Shown here in pieces: positions 1-8,426 of a stretch of DNA of 64,000 bases; position 1 is the stretch's first letter, and each line of letters starts with the position of its first letter. The notes beneath the pieces are model-generated. The model made no database searches, was not told the origin of the DNA, and saw only the letters and a program-made list of their open reading frames with translations. Position numbers and translations under genes: made by a program. Source of the DNA: Mesorhizobium sp. INR15 (lineage in GTDB: Bacteria; Pseudomonadota; Alphaproteobacteria; Rhizobiales; Rhizobiaceae); assembly GCF_015500075.1 (NCBI RefSeq), contig NZ_CP045496.1:5466001-5530000 (forward strand). Reading direction: 5' to 3'.

Positions 1-825
1 TCCGTGTCTGGCCCGGACGCCGAGCACTTTTTGCAAAACATCCTGACCACCGACCTCGATGCATTGGCTGCTGGCGACGCGAAGCCCGGCGCGCTTTTGA
101 CGCCGCAAGGCAAGATCCTGTTCGACTTCCTGATCTCACGTGCTGGTGAAAACGCGTTCCGCCTCGAATGCCGCGCCGACATATCGGACGATTTCGTACG
201 CCGGCTGATGCTCTACAAGCTGCGCGCCAAGGTCGAGATTGCCAAAGCGGAACAAGCGATTGTCGCCATTGCATGGGGAGATGAGTCAACCGCCTCACAA
301 AGTGATTCAACAGCGGTTGCCGACAAGCGCTTCCCCGATGGCGGTGTCACCCGCTCCTATGGCGGCGTTGCACAGAGCGGCGACATTGCAGCATGGCAGG
401 CGTTCCGCATCAGCCATGGCATTGCCGAGAGCGGGGCCGACTATCCGCTCAGCGATGCCTTCCCGCATGATGTGCTGCTCGACGAAACCGGAGGTGTCGG
501 CTTCCGCAAGGGATGTTATGTCGGGCAGGAAGTGGTTTCGCGCATGCACCACCGCGGCACCGCCAGGCGACGCGTGCTGATCGTCAACGCCGAGCAGCCC
601 CTGCCCGGCGCCGGCACCGAACTGACCGTCGACGGGCGGCCGGTCGGGACGCTCGGCTCGAATGCCGGCACCACCGGCCTTGCCATCGCGCGCATCGATC
701 GCGTCAAGGCCGCGCTTGATGCCGGCCAGCAGATCATGGCCGGCGACATTCCCGTCTCGCTTGCCATACCGGCCTGGGCCAAATTCAGCTACCCACAGGA
801 AACTGTTGGCGCGGAGGGCGCCTGA
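1..825 (+). CDS. YgfZ/GcvT-like folate-binding protein (5' end outside window)
   Basis: The reading frame is open to the left edge of the window, so the true start lies upstream; 274 codons are present. The diagnostic YgfZ signature KGCYVGQE is seen at about residues 169-176, followed by the C-terminal barrel typical of the aminomethyltransferase-like fold. YgfZ/CAF17 family proteins bind tetrahydrofolate and help maintain iron-sulfur enzymes in the cytoplasm. The family's usual N-terminal 10-15 residues are missing here only because the window starts inside the gene. The stop codon overlaps the next start as TGATG, so it is translationally coupled to the HD-domain gene. Family assignment is firm; the physiological target is inferred. 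Confidence 0.9.
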   Translation, partial: SVSGPDAEHFLQNILTTDLDALAAGDAKPGALLTPQGKILFDFLISRAGENAFRLECRADISDDFVRRLMLYKLRAKVEIAKAEQAIVAIAWGDESTASQSDSTAVADKRFPDGGVTRSYGGVAQSGDIAAWQAFRISHGIAESGADYPLSDAFPHDVLLDETGGVGFRKGCYVGQEVVSRMHHRGTARRRVLIVNAEQPLPGAGTELTVDGRPVGTLGSNAGTTGLAIARIDRVKAALDAGQQIMAGDIPVSLAIPAWAKFSYPQETVGAEGA

Positions 826-1460
826 TGGCGGCCGACCGTGTCGGCGCGCCGGCGCGCGCCTGGCAGCGCATGCTGTCCGGCCGGCGGCTCGACCTGCTCG
901 ACCCCTCGCCGCTCGACATCGAGATTTCGGACATCGCGCACGGGCTTGCCCGCGTCGCGCGCTGGAACGGCCAGACCCGTGGCGACCATGCCTTTTCGGT
1001 CGCCCAGCATTCTTTGCTGGTGGAGGCGATTTTTGCTGACCTGGTGCCCGAGGCATCGGCCAACGCGCGGCTGGCGGCACTGCTGCACGATGCGCCCGAA
1101 TATGTCATTGGCGACATGATCTCGCCGTTCAAGTCGGTCATGGGCGGCAGCTACAAGGATTGTGAACTACGGCTGCAGCGCGCCATCCACCTGCGCTTTT
1201 CGCTGGCGCCCGAACATGGCGACGGCCTGCGCAGGGACATCAAGCGCGCCGACCAGATCGCAGCCTATTTCGAGGCGACACTCCTTGCCGGCTTTTCGAC
1301 CGCCGAGGCGACCGAGTTCTTCGGCCGGCCGCGCGGTTTCAGTGCCGATCGCTTCGATTTCACGTCCCGTTCGGTAACCTGGGCGCAGAAGGCTTTCCTC
1401 AAGCGGTTCGCGGCCATCGAAAAATCGCGCGCCAAGTCGCCTGCCCCTTCAGCTGGCTAA
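825..1460 (+). CDS. HD-domain nucleotidase/phosphohydrolase (YfbR-like)
   Basis: A 211-residue cytoplasmic protein with HD-superfamily metal ligands: His55 and His62 in GDHAFSVAQHS, the His88-Asp89 pair in LLHDAPE, and a following Asp97. This arrangement resembles YfbR-type 5'-deoxynucleotidases and related HD hydrolases, which remove phosphate from dNMPs. The start is fixed by the TGATG overlap with the upstream YgfZ-like gene. Substrate specificity cannot be read from the sequence. It appears to be the last gene of the operon, because a 90-base gap follows before the signalling gene. Confidence 0.8.
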   Translation: MAADRVGAPARAWQRMLSGRRLDLLDPSPLDIEISDIAHGLARVARWNGQTRGDHAFSVAQHSLLVEAIFADLVPEASANARLAALLHDAPEYVIGDMISPFKSVMGGSYKDCELRLQRAIHLRFSLAPEHGDGLRRDIKRADQIAAYFEATLLAGFSTAEATEFFGRPRGFSADRFDFTSRSVTWAQKAFLKRFAAIEKSRAKSPAPSAG

Positions 1461-1553
1461 AGATCAGCAAGGCTGGCCCAAACCTTCCTTTGCTCTAAAT
1501 TAACCCGAACAGACAACAGTATCTTGTCCGATCACGGTCTGCAGGCGCGCCCT

Positions 1554-3698
1554 ATGCCCGTCGCTGATACCAAGCATGGTTTACCCGTCGCTGGACGAGA
1601 GGCCGGAGGCTTGAGCTTGCCGCAGCATATCGAGGACGAGTTGCGCGAACAGAATGAGCGCTTTTCGGCCGCGGTCGAGAACATGTCACATGGGCTGTGC
1701 ATGTTCGATGCCGGTGAGCGCATGATCATCTGCAACGGCAACTACATCAATATCTTCTGCCTCGATGCCAAGGTGGTGCGGCCAGGCATCCGGTTTCTGG
1801 ATATCCTGCAGCACAGCGTCGACATCGGTGTTGCCTCGCAAACCGCCGAGGAACTCTACGCCATTCGAAAACCCTATATCGACCAGGCGAAGCCCTCGAC
1901 GTATGAGGAAATACTGTCCGACGGACGCACCATCGACATCTCGCATCGGCCGCTCGCTTCTGGCGGCTGGGTGTCGATCTATGAGGACATAACCGTGCAG
2001 CGGCGCGCGGAGCAGGAACTGAAGGAACAGCATCGACGCTTCGACGCAGCACTGGCGAACATGTCGCAAGGCCTGCTGATGTATGACGTCGACGGCAAGC
2101 TGATCGTGCGCAACCAGCGTTTCCTCGAACTTTTTCGGCTGGACAAAGCCGATTTCCCTTTTGGCCTGACCCATCGCGAACTGCTTGGGTTGCTGATCGA
2201 CAAGGGCATCTATCCCGACGACATCGACGTCGAAGACGAAGTAGAGAGAACATCAGCCTCCATGCAGGCCGGGGAGACCCGGTCCACCTATCGCCATCTT
2301 GCCGATGGCAGAGCGCTGATGATCGCGCGCCGACCGATGAGCGGCGGCGGCTGGGTCGCCACTTTCGACGATGTCACCGAGCGCCGGCGTGTCGAAGAGC
2401 GCATGACCCAGCTCGCGCATTACGACACGGTGACCGGCCTGCCCAATCGCTCGATGTTTCGCGAACGGCTCGACCAGGCCCTTGGCAAAGCCAAGGCGGC
2501 ACCGCTGGCGATCCTGTCGCTCGACCTCGACCGCTTCAAGGCGGTCAACGACACCTGGGGACATCCGGCAGGCGACTGGCTGCTGAAATGCGTGGCAGAG
2601 AGGCTGCAGCGCTGCCTGCGCAAAGACACCGACATCGTGGCCCGTTTCGGCGGCGACGAGTTCGTCATCCTTCAGTCCGGCGTGAGGGACTCGGCCGACG
2701 CGGAAAAACTGGCGAAACGCATTGTGGAGAGCATCGCAAAGCCATTTCGTGACAGGGGCCGCGACATGCATGTCGGCGTCAGCGTCGGGGTGGCGATTTT
2801 CCCCAATGACGGCAAGGATGCCGAAACGCTCCTGAAAAATGCCGATATGGCGCTCTACAGGGCCAAGGGCGAAGGGCGTAACCTTTGCCGCTTCTTCGAG
2901 CCCGCGATGGACGCCATGGTGCGGGCGCGCCATGCGCTTGAGATCGATCTCGAAACGGCGCTGCCGCGCCAGGAGCTCGATCTCGATTTCCAGCCGATCA
3001 TGAACATTGCGTCAGGCGAGATTGTCGGCGCCGAGGCACTCATGCGCTGGCATTCGCCTACCCGTGGTGTCGTGGTGCCGGATGAATTCATTCCGGCGGC
3101 TGAAGAAACCGGGCTGATCATTTCATTTGGCGAATGGGCGCTGAGAAAGGCCTGTACGGCGGCGGCAAGCTGGCCCCCCGGCCTGAGCATTGCGGTCAAC
3201 GTTTCGGCCATGCAGCTCAGAAACGGCGGCTTCGCTCGCAATGTCATCTCGGCGCTGGCCTTTTCCGGCGTGCCGGCCAGCCGGCTGGAACTCGAAATCA
3301 CCGAAACCGTGCTGATGGACGAGAGCGACACAGTGCTGAAGGCACTGCGCCAGTTGCGCGAACTGGGCGTCAGGATCGCGCTCGACGATTTCGGCACCGG
3401 TTATTCCTCACTCGGCTACCTCAGGCGCTTCCCTGTCGACAAGATCAAGATCGACCGTTCGTTTACCCGCGACATCGGCAATCGCCACACCGCCGCGATC
3501 GTGCGCACCATCATCGCGTTGGGCGCGGAGCTCGGCATCGTTGTCACAGCCGAAGGCGTCGAGACCGAGAGGCAGCTCGACATCCTGCGCAAGGATGGCT
3601 GCGTCGAAGCCCAAGGCTATCTGATTGGCCCGCCATCAAATGCGGCGGATATACTTCGGCTGCTGAAATCGGGCGCCGCACGCAGCCATTCCGGCTGA
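1554..3698 (+). CDS. PAS-PAS-GGDEF-EAL cyclic-di-GMP signalling protein
   Basis: About 714 residues with no transmembrane segment. Two tandem PAS-type sensor domains are recognisable by repeated motifs (VENMSHGLCMFD near residue 41 and LANMSQGLLMYD near 170). A GGDEF domain with intact FGGDEF follows (about residue 365), then an EAL domain with intact EAL and DDFGTGYSSLGYLRR (residues about 470-705). Both halves keep their catalytic signatures, so it could make cyclic di-GMP, degrade it, or do both. I chose ATG at 1554; an in-frame TTG at 1524 would add ten residues, and neither has a clear ribosome binding site. The two PAS copies look like an internal duplication. The signal sensed is unknown. 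Confidence 0.92.
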   Translation: MPVADTKHGLPVAGREAGGLSLPQHIEDELREQNERFSAAVENMSHGLCMFDAGERMIICNGNYINIFCLDAKVVRPGIRFLDILQHSVDIGVASQTAEELYAIRKPYIDQAKPSTYEEILSDGRTIDISHRPLASGGWVSIYEDITVQRRAEQELKEQHRRFDAALANMSQGLLMYDVDGKLIVRNQRFLELFRLDKADFPFGLTHRELLGLLIDKGIYPDDIDVEDEVERTSASMQAGETRSTYRHLADGRALMIARRPMSGGGWVATFDDVTERRRVEERMTQLAHYDTVTGLPNRSMFRERLDQALGKAKAAPLAILSLDLDRFKAVNDTWGHPAGDWLLKCVAERLQRCLRKDTDIVARFGGDEFVILQSGVRDSADAEKLAKRIVESIAKPFRDRGRDMHVGVSVGVAIFPNDGKDAETLLKNADMALYRAKGEGRNLCRFFEPAMDAMVRARHALEIDLETALPRQELDLDFQPIMNIASGEIVGAEALMRWHSPTRGVVVPDEFIPAAEETGLIISFGEWALRKACTAAASWPPGLSIAVNVSAMQLRNGGFARNVISALAFSGVPASRLELEITETVLMDESDTVLKALRQLRELGVRIALDDFGTGYSSLGYLRRFPVDKIKIDRSFTRDIGNRHTAAIVRTIIALGAELGIVVTAEGVETERQLDILRKDGCVEAQGYLIGPPSNAADILRLLKSGAARSHSG

Positions 3699-3705
3699 AG
3701 CTGTC

Positions 3706-4626
3706 TCAGCGCAGTGTCTCGGTGTATTTGCCGTGGAAGCTGACATAGCCCGGCTCGATCACCTTGAGGTGCCGCTCTATCAAGGCATGAAACTCCGGCA
3801 GTTGGTGAAAGGGCACGCCCGGATAGGCGTGATGTTCGGCGTGAAACGGCATGTTCCATGCCAGCTTGCGGACAGCCCAGTTAGTCAGCGTGGTTCTGGT
3901 GTTCTCCAGCATGTTGGCGACGAACGGGCAACGGCCGTGCTCCGCGAGGAGATAGAGGCGCAGAAACGGCTGTCCCAGCAGCACAGGCAGGATCCAGACA
4001 TAAAGCAGGACCGTAGCGCGGAAATAGACCGCCAGAACAAGCATGACGGCGTAGAAGACAAGCATGGCGCGTGCCTCGGCGCGCACCTTGCCGTAGCCCT
4101 TGGGCGGAACGTAGCTTGCCCGGCACCGGCCCATCGCATTGGTGCAAAGCGTCTGGAAATGTCCGCGCCATAGCGGAATGCCGGAAACATGGACGAGATA
4201 CTGCCGCCACGTCTCCGGTTTTGGGAACGCCAGTTCCGGATCATTCTCCGGGTCCTGCGTGAACCGGTGGTGGGCAAAATGGAAGTAGCGGAACCAGTCG
4301 GCCGGCAGCGCGATGGCCAGGCTGCATATGCGTGCCACAACGTCGTTCAGCCTCTGCGTTTCGAACGCCGTGCGATGCACGGTTTCGTGGAGAAGCGTGA
4401 ACAGGAACACGATCAGGATGCCTTGCGGCAACATCAGGATCGGCCACAGCGGTACCTTCGCGGCGATCAGCCAGCCAAGGATCAGAATCGCACCAAAATG
4501 CGCGGCGAGTTGAACGAGCCCCCTGATATCAGACTTGGCAGTCAGGCGATTGCGCTCTTCCTGGGTCAGGGATGCTATTGCTTCACGATGGTCCATTGGC
4601 TTTTCCGGTGACGGCTCTGATCTCAT
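3706..4626 (-). CDS. Membrane fatty acid desaturase family protein
   Basis: A 306-residue integral membrane protein with all three histidine boxes of the non-haem di-iron desaturase/hydroxylase family: HETVH at 80-84, HFAHH at 116-120 and HAEHH at 262-266. Hydrophobic segments lie at about 40-80, 95-112 and 185-230. Such enzymes oxidise acyl chains or lipid headgroups at the inner membrane; the substrate here is not determined. It is divergent from a LysR regulator, and a perfect inverted repeat in the shared 78-base intergenic region suggests control by that regulator. Its stop is 7 bases from the convergent GGDEF-EAL gene. Met11 is a possible alternative start. Confidence 0.88.
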   Translation of the reverse strand: MRSEPSPEKPMDHREAIASLTQEERNRLTAKSDIRGLVQLAAHFGAILILGWLIAAKVPLWPILMLPQGILIVFLFTLLHETVHRTAFETQRLNDVVARICSLAIALPADWFRYFHFAHHRFTQDPENDPELAFPKPETWRQYLVHVSGIPLWRGHFQTLCTNAMGRCRASYVPPKGYGKVRAEARAMLVFYAVMLVLAVYFRATVLLYVWILPVLLGQPFLRLYLLAEHGRCPFVANMLENTRTTLTNWAVRKLAWNMPFHAEHHAYPGVPFHQLPEFHALIERHLKVIEPGYVSFHGKYTETLR

Positions 4627-4674
4627 ACCCTAGCCGACATAAAACCTTTCCAAAAACGAGGATTTCTGCAATTT

Positions 4675-4693
4675 AGATAAGACCACCTTATCT
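4675..4693. promoter_or_regulatory. Perfect inverted repeat, probable LysR operator
   Basis: AGATAAG-ACCAC-CTTATCT is a perfect 7-5-7 inverted repeat containing the T-N11-A core that LysR-type regulators recognise. It lies 11 bases before the LysR start and 48 bases before the desaturase start, in the divergent intergenic region. The position suits autorepression plus control of the desaturase. The palindrome is seen directly; the binding protein is inferred. Confidence 0.6.
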
Positions 4694-4704
4694 ATCTGGT
4701 TGCG

Positions 4705-5631
4705 ATGATTGCATCTCCATCCTTACGTGGTCTCCAGGCTTTCGAAGCCGCAGCGCGCACCGGCAGCTTTGCCACAGCCGCCGAAGAGCTTTCGATCTCG
4801 GCCGCAGCGGTCAGTCAGCTGATCCGGACCATTGAGGACCAACTGGGCCGAAAGCTGTTTCATCGGATCAACCGCCGCGTCGTGCTTACCGAGGCAGGCG
4901 TGGAAATGCTGCCACGGCTGACGACGGCATTTTCAGAGATCGGCAGCGTGGCGCGGGAGTTGGGCAATTCCGAATTCCGGTCGCGGCTCGTCGTGTCGGT
5001 TCCGCCATCCATGGCAATGGGCTGGCTCTCAACCCGGCTGGCGGGCTTTGTCGCGGCTCATGGCGCGGTCGACATATCGCTTAGAGGCGAAGACGACCCG
5101 GTATCGTTCGACCGTGATCTGATCGACATCAGGCTTTCCTATGGGCCTCACTATCGCGACCATATCACTGAGGACATCGTCCCGGACGCTGTCTATCCGG
5201 TTTGCGCGCCAAGCATTGCCACCGATCGCGCCAGCGATGCCGGTGGTCTGCTCGGCCTGCCGCTGATCCATACCGACTGGGGGCCGGCGGGGGCATCGTT
5301 TCCCTCCTGGCGCAGTTGGTTCGAAGCGACCGGCATCGAACCCGGCCGCGCCCTTCAGCGTGGCCTTTCAGCCAATTCGTCGCGAGCAGCCCTGGACCTC
5401 GCCATTTCCGGCCTCGGCGTGGCGCTCAGCCAGGGCGTGTTCTGCGCGGAGGCCCTGGAGGACGGCCGATTGGTCAGGCCCTTCGTCCGGGCTCTCGAAC
5501 TGCGCCAGCCCTATTGTCTGACGATATCGCAAAGGAGCGCGCGACGAGAGGTGGTGGTCGCGTTCAGACAATGGCTGATCGGTGAATGCCTGCGCTCCGT
5601 CGGCTCGCCGGCCCTGCTTGTGAAATCCTGA
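4705..5631 (+). CDS. LysR-family transcriptional regulator (GcvA-like)
   Basis: A 308-residue protein with an N-terminal winged helix-turn-helix (residues about 6-65, including LQAFEAAARTGSF and AAAVSQLIRTIEDQLG) and a C-terminal periplasmic-binding-like effector domain. The overall style is that of the GcvA subgroup. It is divergent from the desaturase, so regulation of that gene is the natural hypothesis, supported by the inverted repeat at 4675-4693. It converges on the RimK-like gene, 15 bases away. The effector molecule is unknown. Confidence 0.93.
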   Translation: MIASPSLRGLQAFEAAARTGSFATAAEELSISAAAVSQLIRTIEDQLGRKLFHRINRRVVLTEAGVEMLPRLTTAFSEIGSVARELGNSEFRSRLVVSVPPSMAMGWLSTRLAGFVAAHGAVDISLRGEDDPVSFDRDLIDIRLSYGPHYRDHITEDIVPDAVYPVCAPSIATDRASDAGGLLGLPLIHTDWGPAGASFPSWRSWFEATGIEPGRALQRGLSANSSRAALDLAISGLGVALSQGVFCAEALEDGRLVRPFVRALELRQPYCLTISQRSARREVVVAFRQWLIGECLRSVGSPALLVKS

Positions 5632-5645
5632 TCGAAATCAGACTG

Positions 5646-7115
5646 TTATCCCCGACCGCCCGGCCGATCGAGCCGCTCCAGGAACCACTGGGTCAAACGA
5701 ACCCAGACTTCGTCCTTCTCGCCGGAATCTTCCCAGCCATGGTCGAGGTTGGGGTTGTCGTTGACCTCGATCACGAAGACGCCGTCCTTGGTTTCCTTGA
5801 GATCGACACCGTAAAGGCCGTCGCCGATGCAGCGCGCCGCCCTCACCGCCGTCTCGACGACATGAGCCGGCGTTTCCTTCAAGGTGAAGGTCTTGATGCC
5901 GCCCTGGTCGGGCTTGCCGTTGGCCTTGTGGTTGACGATCTGCCAGTGCTTCTTGGCCATCAGATAGTGAACGGCAAACAGCGGCTGGCCGCCGAGCACA
6001 CCGACGCGCCAGTCATATTCGGTCGGAATGAATTTCTGCGCGATCAGAAGGTCGGAATCCTCCAGCCACTCGGTGGCGAGCGTCTTCAACTCCTCGAAGG
6101 TGCCGCACTTCTTCACCCCACGCGAAAAAGAGGAGTCGGGAATCTTCAACACCAGCGGGAAGCCAAGCGTCTGCGCCGCTAGCTCGAGATCCGAGGTACC
6201 GGCGATCATCACTGTCGGCGGAACCGGCACCTTGTTGTAGGTCATCAACTCGTTGAGATAGACCTTGTTGGTGCAGCGGATCATCGACAGCGGATCATCG
6301 ATGACCGGCATGCCTTCCTGCTGCGCGCGCCGGGCGAAGCGATAGGTATGGTTGGAGATCGATGTCGTCTCGCGGATGAACAAGGCGTCGTAGTTGGCGA
6401 GCTTGGCCAGATCCTTCTTGGTGATCGGCTCGATTTCAACGCCCATCTTCTCGGCGATCTTGGCCCAGTAGCGCAGCGATGAAATCTCCGACGGCGGGAG
6501 TTCCTCATGCGGGTCGACCAGCGTGGCGAAGGTGTAGCGTGCCGGCGTGCGGCCCTTGGTGTCGCGCCATTCGCGGTTGGTATAGGTCTCGAGGCACTGG
6601 ATGAAGTGCGCTTCCTCATCCTCCGTCATCCGGGCCAGCGGATGGAAGCCGATCTTGCGGATCGACGCCCATTCGGCGCTGTCCTTGATGTGAACTTCCA
6701 GCGCCGGCGCGCGGAACCAGTCGAACAGCAGCTTGGCGAAACGGTCCCAGACTTTCGACGGACCGATGCCGAAGAAGATGCAGACCTTGGCCGGAAAAGC
6801 GCCGCCCAGATCCTTGCGGCATTTGTTCAGCGCCAGCTCCAATTCGGGCAGCGCATGCTCGTAGAGCTTGCGCTCCGACAGGTCGATCATCGTCTCGACG
6901 GTCGGAATGACCTTGTGGCCGCGCGAACTCGCCAACAACGAGGAATAATAGCCACGGCTCTGGTAGCTGTAGCTGTTCGACAGGTTGATGACCTTCGGCC
7001 GCTGGCCGCGAAACAGCGAAGGATGCGCGAGGTAATCGCGGTTGGTGATGATCTTGTGCGGTGTCGCCACCTGATCGAGATCGCTCTGCCTACCGGTAAG
7101 GATGACCCAGGTCAT
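5646..7115 (-). CDS. RimK-like ATP-grasp ligase with RLAN-type N-terminal domain
   Basis: A 489-residue protein. The C-terminal half (about 260-480) is an ATP-grasp domain with lysines in LVLKIPDSSFSRGVKKC, an acidic metal site ending in EVNDNPNLDHGWED, and the overall look of RimK glutamate ligases. The N-terminal ~200 residues match the extra domain that precedes ATP-grasp in a distinct RimK-like family. The enzyme is therefore expected to form an amide bond, using ATP, on a peptide or protein carboxylate; the substrate is unknown. It begins 5 bases after the GNAT/C39 gene, so the two are surely co-transcribed. True RimK is about 300 residues, so this is not the ribosomal S6 modifier itself. 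Confidence 0.85.
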   Translation of the reverse strand: MTWVILTGRQSDLDQVATPHKIITNRDYLAHPSLFRGQRPKVINLSNSYSYQSRGYYSSLLASSRGHKVIPTVETMIDLSERKLYEHALPELELALNKCRKDLGGAFPAKVCIFFGIGPSKVWDRFAKLLFDWFRAPALEVHIKDSAEWASIRKIGFHPLARMTEDEEAHFIQCLETYTNREWRDTKGRTPARYTFATLVDPHEELPPSEISSLRYWAKIAEKMGVEIEPITKKDLAKLANYDALFIRETTSISNHTYRFARRAQQEGMPVIDDPLSMIRCTNKVYLNELMTYNKVPVPPTVMIAGTSDLELAAQTLGFPLVLKIPDSSFSRGVKKCGTFEELKTLATEWLEDSDLLIAQKFIPTEYDWRVGVLGGQPLFAVHYLMAKKHWQIVNHKANGKPDQGGIKTFTLKETPAHVVETAVRAARCIGDGLYGVDLKETKDGVFVIEVNDNPNLDHGWEDSGEKDEVWVRLTQWFLERLDRPGGRG

Positions 7116-7120
7116 TGTTA

Positions 7121-8218
7121 TCAGCGCTTTCCCAGAGTGATGGCGGCACGCAGTCCGTCGCGGCCGAACTGCGCCATGTTCATGAAGATGCCGTAAGGCA
7201 CGGGAATGTTGGCGGCATCAAGGATGGTCTCCTGCCTTTCGTCCTCGACCCAGGGGTCATGGATCAGGATATGGTCACCATCATCGCCGATGGCCAGCAC
7301 CCAATGCGGCACCTTCTTGCCGAACATCAGGAAGCCGCTGATCAGCACCAGAACCAGTTTGCCGCCGGCGATCGCGGCGCGAATGTCGTCGATGGTGAAC
7401 GGACGATAATTCACCGGGATACCGTAAAGTTCCGCGCGGCGGCGAAAGTCGACCTGAGCCAGTTCCATCACCCGGCGCTTGTCCTCGCTGCGCACCGATT
7501 GCAGGAACAGCGCGCCGTAAAATGACACGTGGATTTCCGCTGAAAGCCCGCTCTCGTGGCCGGAGACGGCGAGACCGAACGGCTCGCAGCCGCCAGGTCC
7601 CGACATCATGAAGACGGTCGTCGCCTCGCGCCACAGGCGGATCTCCATGACCGGATCCGGCACGAAGGCGCGATCGAAATTGGCCATCGCCATCATCAGG
7701 CAACACGGGCCGCAGGTGAATTCGCAAGTCTGCGGGTAGAACGGCACCTTCGTGGCGATCGGAATGTCGCCGCGCAGCGTCTTCTCGTAGCGCAGCGCGG
7801 CCTGGCCATCCTCATAATAGCCGGGCTCGCGGCCGATCTTGCGATAGCCGCTGTGCTCGTAGATGCGGATCGCCCTGGCGTTGTCCTCACGCACCTCAAG
7901 ACGCAGCATCATGCGGCCATGCTCGAAGGCGGCGTCCTCCGCCTGCTCCAGCAGCGTGCGGCCAATGCCGCGGCCGCCGAAGAACGGACTGATGGCGATG
8001 GAATAGAGCCTGGCCACGCCACTGCCCTTGCGAAACAGCACGATGGCATAGCCGGCGACGCGGCCGTCGCATTCCGCAACCAGCGTCTCGGCGGTTTCGC
8101 GCTCGATGAACAAGCGGAAAGAGCGGCGGGAGATACGGTCGCCGGAGAAAACAGCTTTCTCAATGGCGGCGAGATCATCGACGTCGGAAGCGCGGGCCTT
8201 GCGGATCTCGGCAGGCAT
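7121..8218 (-). CDS. GNAT acetyltransferase fused to C39-like cysteine peptidase
   Basis: A 365-residue fusion. Residues 1-150 are a RimI-style GNAT domain with the acetyl-CoA loop GGRGIGRTLL (81-90) and a typical YEHSGYRKIGR end. Residues about 155-345 are a C39-like papain-fold peptidase: Cys169 in TCGPCC, His305 in VPHWVLAIG and Asp321 in IHDPW form a plausible triad. It is the first gene of a two-gene operon with the RimK-like ligase. Acetylation, peptide cleavage and peptide ligation in one operon suggest processing of a peptide or protein tail. That is inference; I know of no assigned function for this pair. No transmembrane or ABC transporter part is present, unlike bacteriocin C39 transporters. 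Confidence 0.85.
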   Translation of the reverse strand: MPAEIRKARASDVDDLAAIEKAVFSGDRISRRSFRLFIERETAETLVAECDGRVAGYAIVLFRKGSGVARLYSIAISPFFGGRGIGRTLLEQAEDAAFEHGRMMLRLEVREDNARAIRIYEHSGYRKIGREPGYYEDGQAALRYEKTLRGDIPIATKVPFYPQTCEFTCGPCCLMMAMANFDRAFVPDPVMEIRLWREATTVFMMSGPGGCEPFGLAVSGHESGLSAEIHVSFYGALFLQSVRSEDKRRVMELAQVDFRRRAELYGIPVNYRPFTIDDIRAAIAGGKLVLVLISGFLMFGKKVPHWVLAIGDDGDHILIHDPWVEDERQETILDAANIPVPYGIFMNMAQFGRDGLRAAITLGKR

Positions 8219-8402
8219 GCGGAGCTCGAAAAACCTCGATTGGGTTGTTGGAAAAGGCCCTGTTCGAAAACGTCCATGACGCCAGCCGAAGTGCTGGGAG
8301 TCATCAAGCGCTATCGCACCTCGAATAGGGCCGAATTGTGACAGATTCGACGCCTGCCCAATCGTGAAAAAGAGCTTTGAACACGATCGCTATTCGCGGA
8401 TT

Positions 8403-8424
8403 GGCCTCACCTCGAGGTGAGGCC
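8403..8424. other. Perfect 22-base palindrome after the anti-sigma gene
   Basis: Arms GGCCTCACCTC and GAGGTGAGGCC abut with no spacer, three bases beyond the anti-sigma stop codon. It may terminate the sigma/anti-sigma transcript, but no T-run follows on either strand, so a protein-binding site or an attenuating stem is equally possible. Confidence 0.5.
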
Positions 8425-8426
8425 GT

